From positions 1,550,001-1,614,000 of the forward strand of contig OY969111.1 of assembly GCA_963697975.1 (NCBI GenBank): a stretch of 64,000 nucleotides of DNA. Direction: 5' to 3'. The position numbers and the translations under genes are program-made. The notes beneath the pieces are model-generated. The model saw only the letters and a list, made by a program, of their open reading frames with translations, was not told the DNA's origin and searched no databases. This document shows positions 57,655-64,000 of the stretch, one piece after another. Position 1 is the stretch's first letter, and each line of letters begins with the position of its first letter. This DNA is from QHXM01 sp963697975. GTDB taxonomy: Bacteria > Acidobacteriota > Blastocatellia > Pyrinomonadales > Pyrinomonadaceae.

Positions 57655-58015
57655 GCTTTGCCTTGATCTTTGGCACGCTCTTGACGCTTCGCGCCCGATC
57701 CGGCCAGCTTTTCGACCGCCGCGCGCTTCGCCTCTTCCATCGCGTGCGAGTAGCGTTTCGTCGCCCTGATGTCGCCGTGCCCTAATATCTCAGCGATCAC
57801 GACGACATTAACGCCTGCGTCCGCGAGTCTGGTTGCCGCCGTGTGACGTAAATCGTGAAAGCGAAAGTCTGCCCTTGTCCGTTTTGGTGCTGCGGACGTG
57901 GATTACACCGCCAGCAAAATCCACGTCGAACCATTTAAGGTTGAAGAGTTCCCCGCGCCGCATCCCCGCGTTGATTGCCATGACGACGATGTTTCTGAGC
58001 CATTCCCTTGCTGGA
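57636..58015 (-). pseudogene. Decayed tyrosine recombinase (integrase)
   Basis: The C-terminal frame reads DFRFHDLRHTAATRLADAG, then NVVVIAEILGHGDIRATKRY with the catalytic HxxR, H/G and Tyr. The upstream block PAREWLRNIVVMAINAGMRR then GELFNLKWFDVDF, with the first catalytic Arg, is in another frame. The region between (beta strands and second half) is missing and the N-terminal domain is lost; a stop precedes it. So it is a scar: about one third of a full-length integrase, next to tRNA-Ala, oriented towards it. Confidence 0.85.
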
Positions 58016-58116
58016 AGTCATGAACGGCCACGCCTTAGACGTGGAGGTTATTCGCGCTCAATATCCGCGCAATGCTGGCATCCATCAGAGAGCTTGAGAA
58101 GGGAGACGCAAAGAAA

Positions 58117-58168
58117 TAGGCCACAGTCACGCAGAATTGGCGCATAGCTGGCGAATCAGATCGGGCGG
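58117..58168. repeat. 52-bp direct repeat, copy A
   Basis: TAGGCCACAGTCACGCAG and following bases match copy B (58462-58513) at 46 of 52 positions by eye. The two copies flank the small protein gene at 58218-58424. Confidence 0.8.
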
Positions 58169-58217
58169 ATATGATAACATGGCCGCCTAACTTTACTTTG
58201 CGCGGAAAGGAGATGCT

Positions 58218-58424
58218 ATGAAGTTCCTTTATTCCAGGCAGGTAAGCATGGATGGTCGAGAGAGATATTGGACTTGGAAGCTGGTAATGGATAACGGCAC
58301 TGCTCTTGAATGTTCCACACGCTTTAAAAGTGAAGCAGAGTGTCTCAAGAACATTGAAGACTTTAAGGCCAAGTCCGTTGAAATCCCCAAGGCAGATGTC
58401 GTGAAGGATTACATTCCGCCTTAA
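58218..58424 (+). CDS. Small protein, YegP/DUF1508-like
   Basis: 68 residues with GCGGAAAGGAG just upstream of the ATG, a strong ribosome site. The W-x-W-K-L-V-x-x-NG-T-A-L-E-C-S pattern and the SEAECLKNIEDFKAKS end resemble one DUF1508 unit (YegP-type small protein). The gene lies between two 52-bp direct repeats and beside a decayed integrase, so it looks like the load of a small mobile cassette. Function unknown. Confidence 0.7.
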   Translation: MKFLYSRQVSMDGRERYWTWKLVMDNGTALECSTRFKSEAECLKNIEDFKAKSVEIPKADVVKDYIPP

Positions 58425-58461
58425 TCAGATCAACATAGCTACAAAAGTAGAAGGCTTAGGT

Positions 58462-58513
58462 TAGGCCACAGCCTCGCAGAATTGGCGCGCAGATGGCGAA
58501 TCAGACCGGGCGG
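58462..58513. repeat. 52-bp direct repeat, copy B
   Basis: Partner of the repeat at 58117-58168 (46 of 52 identical), 37 nt after the small gene. The rest of 58425-58812 shows no gene I can support. Confidence 0.8.
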
Positions 58514-58812
58514 CCCCGCTTGTAAGTTAATTTCCACGCGCCAGCACTCGCGTAAGACACTTTCGCCCTGCTTCCCTTGCCGGAGGTAGGGCGAAAGGCT
58601 TTTCAAGCGTCCCTAAAGCGTCCCTCCGGCACAATGCGTCCCTTTGTCCCTCACCCGACTCTGTGGAAAGCAATAGACCATAGGCACGCTCCGAGCGCAA
58701 ATTGAATAGGTCAATAGTGGGGCGGAATGCCGCCCCTAAAACGTACGTTCGCTTTATAGCACCTACGCTAGGTGGAAAGCTTTTTAAGAGTCCTTCACCT
58801 AACCAGAGCAAC

Positions 58813-59319
58813 TTAATCGCAGATGATCTGCGTTCCATCTGGGCTTAACACGCAGTTGGCGATGTCGCAAGGGTTATTTCCATCTGAAGGGCAAATCGTC
58901 CCAGGCGGGCATTGGATACATGTACCTGAGCCGATAACCTGGTTGCATGAAAGGAAGTAGCCTGGAAAGTCTTGCAAGGTATAAGTATCGTACAAAGTGG
59001 CGAACATAGAGCAGCAGTAGCCCGGCGTAGCACAGCCTATCCCTTCATCACTATTCCTGCACCAGATAGCATGACTATAACAGTTCACTGCCATCTGATG
59101 GCAGGTTTGAAGACAGGAACTACACGCTTGCCCTGAGACAGAACAGTCGCTCAAGCAATCTGTATAACACTGTGACTCTGAGGTCTGACAGTCTTGTATG
59201 CAAGCGGCAGCAATTACTTTTTCAACCTGACTAGAAAAACTTAAAATAATCAAACACACGGTAAGGATGCCGAGCGCAAAGAACCTCCAATACACTCTCA
59301 AAGTGCCAAGTGTGTACAT
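58813..59319 (-). CDS. Cys-rich secreted protein
   Basis: 168 residues with AAAGGAGAAAAG upstream of the ATG. Signal region (YWRFFALGILTVCLIILSFS), then more than 20 Cys in the mature part: CIQDCQTSESQC, CLSDCSVSGQACSSCLQTC, CCSMFATL, CIQCPPGTICPSDGNNPCD. The late PPGTxCPSDGN motif echoes the style of the Cys-rich protein at 37167-38096. Disulphide-rich and probably extracellular; no family recognised. Confidence 0.75.
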   Translation of the reverse strand: MYTLGTLRVYWRFFALGILTVCLIILSFSSQVEKVIAAACIQDCQTSESQCYTDCLSDCSVSGQACSSCLQTCHQMAVNCYSHAIWCRNSDEGIGCATPGYCCSMFATLYDTYTLQDFPGYFLSCNQVIGSGTCIQCPPGTICPSDGNNPCDIANCVLSPDGTQIICD

Positions 59320-59789
59320 ATCTTTTCTCCTTTGTGAAGAGTTGTCGTGAGGCTAACAAAAAAGGCTCTTGTCAGCAGGAGTGCGAGGCTTAAAACGATG
59401 GGGCACGATATTCCTGTTGAAAGGTGAAAGTCAATAGTTAAAACAACACCACTCAGCGTCTGCAACAATCTGTAAAATGGTATGTAAGTGGTAATAATAT
59501 ATCTTACAAATTTGATAGCCTGTTTTGCGAACTTGGCACCGATTTGGCTTGAATATATGCAAGCCCATACAAACATGTGCAAAAGAAAAGCGCCCAACCC
59601 TAATCTGAAAATGTTGCCTTCTTTGGCGCCATCCCCTTTACCGTTGACTTAAGTACAACTTGATGTCAACCTCACGATTCAACCCTTTACCGCGCGAGTG
59701 ACGCGCACTTTTCCTAAGATACTCAAGGCTCGGTTTTAAATTACAGTTTATTTAAGACGGGCTTCTTTTGAAATCCACTCTTATTACAC
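59320..59789. other. 470-bp gap upstream of the giant surface protein
   Basis: AT-rich stretch between divergent genes. A minus-strand frame (59298-59597) has hydrophobic character but no ribosome site and is not called. No clear promoter pair is visible for either neighbour; a TTGACT at 59644 lacks a matching -10. Confidence 0.45.
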
Positions 59790-62700
59790 ATGCAGATAAA
59801 AAACCTCTCCTTTTTTTACATCATTACAGTAATTCTCACCGTATGTTTTGTGCCTGCCGTCCAGGCCGCCCCCGGAGATTGCTCTGCGCCCAGCTTCAAC
59901 ACGGCTCCCAACTTTGGGACGGAGAAAAATCCTAACGGAGTAGCCACCGGGGATTTTAATAATGATGGTAAGACCGACCTCGCTGTGGCTAATTACGGCT
60001 CTCATAGTTTCTCTATTTTCGATGGTGATGGTGAGGGCGCTTTCGCTCCACCGAGAAGCTTCCCCGTTGGAATTGTGGCAATTGGTTTAGGGTCGACCCC
60101 GCGCGACGTGGAGGTCAGTGATTTCAATGGGGACGGCAAGCTTGATCTGGTGGTTACCGGCGGCTACGGCACCGGATGGGTAGCTCTACTTCTGGGTGAT
60201 GGGGCGGGTGGCTTCGGTGCTCCCGCCACTTACAGCACAGGCATTCCCGCTTACGCTGCTGCCATCGGAGATTTTAACGGCGATGGCAAAAAGGACGTTG
60301 CCACAGTAAGCGGCCTCGACAAAAAAGTCTCTTTCCTGTTGGGCGACGGGGCGGGCGGCTTAGGGCTGATGGGCAATTTCTCTGTAACGACTGAGCCTAT
60401 TTCCATCACCGCCGGAGACTTTAATGGAGATAACTTTACGGACGTGGCCGTGACGGGCAGCGGCTCTCCTTCTTTCGTCTCGATTATCCTCGGCAACGCC
60501 ACGGGCGATTACAGAGAAGTCAGCACGATGCCAGCGCCCTTGAGTCCTATTTCAATCACGTCGGCGGATTTCAATGGCGATAACAAACTTGACCTGGCAG
60601 TGTCGTATTCCTGGTCAACTCCCAGGCACGGAGTATCAATTATGCTCGGCACCGGGGCTGGAACCTTTGGCGCGGGAACTGAAATCTTCACAGGCTATGA
60701 ACCGAGCGCGGTTATGGCGGGCGATTTTAACGGAGACGGAAAATCAGATTTGGCCGTCACCGTCAACGGGACTACCGTCAGCGGGTCTAATGCCGTAGCC
60801 GTCCTGTCTGGTAACGGGAATGGGGGCTTCGCCACGCCCAAGTATTTTGGAACCGCCATCGGTCCGACCTCTTTGGCTCGCGGGGATTTCAACAACGACG
60901 GGAAAACCGATATTGTCTCAACACACTTCTACGCCGATGCTATCTCCGTGTTGATAGGTGACGGGGCTGGCTCTTTCGCTTCTTCGATAACTGAGTTAAG
61001 CGGAGGCGGATGGCTCGCTTCCGGGGACTTCAACAGCGACGGCAAGCCCGACTTGGCGATTCCGGTGTCCAATTCTTTTGTGTCTCCCCCTCTCATCGAA
61101 ATCCGCTTCAACAATGGCGCGGGGGGTCTCGCTTCCCCGCTCTATTTGCAGGTGAGCCATACCCCGCATTCGGTTATCGTGGATGACCTTAACCATGATG
61201 GGAAAGCGGACCTGGTCGTGGGACACGAGTTTTCAAACGGGCTTTCGGTTCTGCTCGGCAACGGTGCGGGTGGGTTCTCTGCTCCGATGAGCATTGCTGC
61301 GCCCAGCGGCGGCGGTCTGATCATTGGCGGTGATTTTAACGGGGATAATAACTTAGACTTGGCAATGTTCTCCGGCGGCAACAGCGCCGGTAACATTGCC
61401 GTCATGCTGGGCAATGGCACTGGCGGTTTCGGCGGCCCTTCTTATTTTGTTGCCGAAGGGCCGGGAACCTCTCTGACAACCGCTGATCTTAACGGCGATG
61501 GGAAGCTCGATCTGGCAGTAGGTAATAGTTTCATTGGTACTGTGACGGTCCTGCTGGGAGTCGGCAATGGTGGATTCACGGCAGCGCCCTACTCGCCTCT
61601 GCGTGCCGCCAGTAAGACCGATTACGTTACTACTGGAGACCTCAATAAGGATGGCAAGATTGATTTAATCACAGCCAACCTGGAACCAAACTCTGTGTCG
61701 GTTCTGTTTAATAACGGTTCGGGCTTTCAGCCAGCCGTTACTCTCAACGCAGGAAAAGGCCCCAAGCTCGTCAAGGTGGCAGACTTTAATGCCGACGGCA
61801 ATCCCGATCTTGTTGTGGCGTTGAGCAGCATACCGGTGCAAAACTACGCAGGCAACATCTCTATTCTCTCGGGTGACGGGGCTGGAAATTTTTCGTCGCC
61901 CACATTCTTCACCGCCGGAGGCTCGCCCAACGATCTTATCGTCACGGACTTTAACAGCGACGGCAAGCACGATCTGGCTGTGGCAGGAACGCCCACATCC
62001 TCATTTAACACCACGCTCTTGCTCAACACTTTCAAATTTCAGCCCTGCTTGAGCGTCGAAGACGTACAGGTAAACGAAGGCAATGCGGGAACGAGTAATC
62101 TGGTCTTCACCGTGAATCTCTCGGCGTCTCAGAGCCAGCCGGTCAAGGTCAACTATTTCCTGAAAGAGAATACCGCTAAGAGTGGCTTGGATTATCAACT
62201 GGTTTCCGGGAGGCTGGTCTTCGCTCCCGGGGTGACGCAGCAGACCATCACAGTCCCAATCGTCGGCGACGCGCTCGACGAATTTGACGAAGATTTTTCT
62301 CTCTCGCTATCAAACCCGGCGAATGCTGCCATCAGTAAAGGGCAGGCCACAGGCACGATTTTGGACGATGACCCGGAGCCGACCATCTCGATTGATGATG
62401 TGAGTTCGGCAGAGGGTAACTTCGGCGGCCTGAACAAAGCCGTTTTCAGTATCACCTTATCCGCCCCGAGCACCAAGCAGATCAGCATCTCGTACGTTAT
62501 CGTTGAAGGCACGGCTTCAGCGTCCAACGACTATTACATCGCTGCATTCAACCCAATCGTTATCCCCGTCGGCACGACAAAGATCAATCTCTTTGTAGGG
62601 TATAGCGGCGACACCACCTACGAGACGGATGAGACGTTCTTCGTCAACCTCAGTAATCCGGTGAACGCGACCATAGCTCGCGGGCAGGGCAAGGGGACAA

Positions 62701-64000
62701 TCCTCAACGACGACCCTGTGCCAACCATCTCGATTGAGCATGGTTACAGCCAGGCCGAAGGGATTGTACCGAACTACGTCTCCTTCTATGTGAGATTGTC
62801 GAATCCTTCATACCTGCCTATTAGCTTCAACTACTCGACCGCAGACGGGACCGCCGTTGCGGGCAGTGACTACGTGGCGGCCACAGGGACGTTAACCGTC
62901 AATCCGGGTGAGACGAATCAGAGCGTTGACGTACTGGTCATAGACGACAATGTTGATGAAGTTAATGAGACCTTATTCGTCAATTTAAGCAATCCGGTAA
63001 ACGCGTCTATTACCACGGCTCAGGCTGAAGGCGCGATTTCTGATGACGATGGCCCGACGATTGCGATTAATGACGTGACGGTGACGGAAGGCAACGCCGG
63101 GACAGTTGATGCAATTTTCACTGTCACGCTGTCAGCCGCCAGCCCGCAGAACGTCTACGTCAATTATGTCACGTCCCCCATCACGGCGACCTCCAACATT
63201 GACTACCGGCGGTCCAATCTGGCTATGCTGACGATTCCGGCGGGAACAACGTCAAGCACAGTCACGATAAAAGTTATCGGCGACTCTCAGGTAGAGCCTG
63301 ACGAGACCTTCTATGTTCTTCTGTCAGAGCCTGTCAACGCGACGATAGGGGATGGGCAGGGCATCGGCACGATCATCAATGATGATTTTCCGCCGCTGCA
63401 ACTGAGCGCCAGCAGTTACACAGTAGGAGAATCAGGGGGGAGCGTCCAAGTCGTCGTCAATCGTAACGACAGCACATCAGCAGCGACGGTCAACTACGCT
63501 ACTTCCGACGCGTCAGGTCTGAACGCCTGCAACAGCGTCACCGCCATCGCTTCTTCGCGCTGCGACTACGCCACCTCCATCGGCACTCTGCGCTTTGCCG
63601 CCGGAGAGTCCTCCAAGACCATCTTCATTCCTATCGTTGATGACAACATCACTGACGGCAATGAGACCTTCAACATCACTCTGAGCAATCCCAGCGGAGC
63701 CACGCTGGGTTCAACCACCTCGGCAGTGGTGACGATCACGGATAATGCCAACACGGCAGGCAATCCGATCGATCAGGCTGAGTTCTTCATCCGTCAGCAT
63801 TACATCGATTTCTTAGGGAGAGAGCCTGAACCAGCGGGACTGGCAGGCTGGCTCAACGTCTACAACAACTGCGGCGGGAGCGTCCCACAGCCCTGCGACC
63901 GGATCGAGATCAGCAGTGCGTTTTTCCGCAGTGAGGAGTTTCAGACCCGTGCCTCCTTTGTCTACCGTTTCTACTCGGCGGTGGGCAAGATTCCACTGTA
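59790..64000 (+). CDS. Giant FG-GAP/Calx-beta/DUF4214 surface protein, 3'-truncated by the window edge
   Basis: 1403 codons and still open at the end. Signal peptide (MQIKNLSFFYIITVILTVCF) then 14 FG-GAP/VCBS-type units at ~150-165-nt spacing, each with a D-x-N-x-D-G-x-x-D calcium loop (DFNNDGKTDLAVAN at 59952, last near 61948), the pattern of a beta-propeller. Five Calx-beta domains follow (about 62050-63740, each ending in an x-x-D-D-D/N-D loop). The chain then enters a DUF4214 domain (FIRQHYIDFLGREPEPAGLA). It is probably a Ca2+-binding, extracellular adhesin or matrix protein. Opening codons lack a Shine-Dalgarno. Confidence 0.93.
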   Translation, partial: MQIKNLSFFYIITVILTVCFVPAVQAAPGDCSAPSFNTAPNFGTEKNPNGVATGDFNNDGKTDLAVANYGSHSFSIFDGDGEGAFAPPRSFPVGIVAIGLGSTPRDVEVSDFNGDGKLDLVVTGGYGTGWVALLLGDGAGGFGAPATYSTGIPAYAAAIGDFNGDGKKDVATVSGLDKKVSFLLGDGAGGLGLMGNFSVTTEPISITAGDFNGDNFTDVAVTGSGSPSFVSIILGNATGDYREVSTMPAPLSPISITSADFNGDNKLDLAVSYSWSTPRHGVSIMLGTGAGTFGAGTEIFTGYEPSAVMAGDFNGDGKSDLAVTVNGTTVSGSNAVAVLSGNGNGGFATPKYFGTAIGPTSLARGDFNNDGKTDIVSTHFYADAISVLIGDGAGSFASSITELSGGGWLASGDFNSDGKPDLAIPVSNSFVSPPLIEIRFNNGAGGLASPLYLQVSHTPHSVIVDDLNHDGKADLVVGHEFSNGLSVLLGNGAGGFSAPMSIAAPSGGGLIIGGDFNGDNNLDLAMFSGGNSAGNIAVMLGNGTGGFGGPSYFVAEGPGTSLTTADLNGDGKLDLAVGNSFIGTVTVLLGVGNGGFTAAPYSPLRAASKTDYVTTGDLNKDGKIDLITANLEPNSVSVLFNNGSGFQPAVTLNAGKGPKLVKVADFNADGNPDLVVALSSIPVQNYAGNISILSGDGAGNFSSPTFFTAGGSPNDLIVTDFNSDGKHDLAVAGTPTSSFNTTLLLNTFKFQPCLSVEDVQVNEGNAGTSNLVFTVNLSASQSQPVKVNYFLKENTAKSGLDYQLVSGRLVFAPGVTQQTITVPIVGDALDEFDEDFSLSLSNPANAAISKGQATGTILDDDPEPTISIDDVSSAEGNFGGLNKAVFSITLSAPSTKQISISYVIVEGTASASNDYYIAAFNPIVIPVGTTKINLFVGYSGDTTYETDETFFVNLSNPVNATIARGQGKGTILNDDPVPTISIEHGYSQAEGIVPNYVSFYVRLSNPSYLPISFNYSTADGTAVAGSDYVAATGTLTVNPGETNQSVDVLVIDDNVDEVNETLFVNLSNPVNASITTAQAEGAISDDDGPTIAINDVTVTEGNAGTVDAIFTVTLSAASPQNVYVNYVTSPITATSNIDYRRSNLAMLTIPAGTTSSTVTIKVIGDSQVEPDETFYVLLSEPVNATIGDGQGIGTIINDDFPPLQLSASSYTVGESGGSVQVVVNRNDSTSAATVNYATSDASGLNACNSVTAIASSRCDYATSIGTLRFAAGESSKTIFIPIVDDNITDGNETFNITLSNPSGATLGSTTSAVVTITDNANTAGNPIDQAEFFIRQHYIDFLGREPEPAGLAGWLNVYNNCGGSVPQPCDRIEISSAFFRSEEFQTRASFVYRFYSAVGKIPL

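Noticed and set aside
58527..58838. Minus-strand frame of 103 codons after the cassette-like unit
   Set aside because: No ribosome-binding site, composition unlike neighbours, overlaps the Cys-rich gene end; not supportable as a gene.
59298..59597. Hydrophobic minus-strand frame of 99 codons
   Set aside because: Starts at a TTG with no ribosome site, overlaps the start of the Cys-rich gene, and lies in AT-rich spacer where hydrophobic frames arise by chance.

Overview
The window reads as chromosomal DNA of an Acidobacteriota bacterium, most likely of the Blastocatellia type. That is an inference from gene content: two secreted von Willebrand A proteins of the acidobacterial kind, a carboxypeptidase-regulatory/TonB-dependent outer-membrane receptor, ECF sigma/anti-sigma pairs beside secreted proteins, and a Calx-beta/DUF4214 surface protein. 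Coding density is high, GC is moderately high, and outer-membrane proteins show a diderm envelope.

Layout. 0-6.4 kb: M48 protease (5' cut), a small secreted protein, then a translation cluster rplM-rpsI and rpsB-tsf-pyrH-frr. 6.4-15 kb: GNAT acetyltransferase, a secreted fusion of a degenerate ClpB-like AAA module with a subtilisin protease, an ECF sigma/anti-sigma/DUF4097-like operon and a TPR protein. 15-22.5 kb: TonB-dependent receptor, DUF5666-like protein, a bactofilin-like membrane protein and a second ECF sigma/anti-sigma pair. 22.6-30.8 kb: a type II secretion/type IV pilus-like operon (gspF-gspE-secretin-two pseudopilins-pilM-like). 31-36.5 kb: two VWA proteins, a cyclic-nucleotide-binding DUF1003 protein and CorA. 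36.6-48.2 kb: an orphan BMC-H shell protein, a more AT-rich patch (Cys-rich secreted protein with a probable frameshift, a TPR/AAA+ regulator with a degenerate GAFTGA loop, a Uma2 nuclease), then a compact bacterial-microcompartment operon (BMC-H, acylating aldehyde dehydrogenase, BMC-P, ACT protein, zinc-ribbon membrane protein, UPF0210). 48.4-57.5 kb: RodZ-like protein, guaB, a GT28 glycosyltransferase, a lipid kinase, an M61 peptidase and an AlaX-type editing protein. 57.5-64 kb: tRNA-Ala(CGC) with a decayed tyrosine-integrase scar, a small cassette-like unit, a Cys-rich secreted protein, and the first 1403 codons of a giant FG-GAP/Calx-beta surface protein running off the end.

The most striking non-coding signal is a dispersed set of about 20 intergenic hairpins whose arms are tandem, degenerate words mostly of 7 nt. 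At least nine unrelated words are used, but the architecture is the same: arm, short AT-rich loop, inverted arm, placed a few bases after a stop codon. Several supply stop codons, one abuts the pyrH start, and two are translated inside pseudopilin leaders. A second repeat class is a roughly 200-bp composite palindrome present twice.
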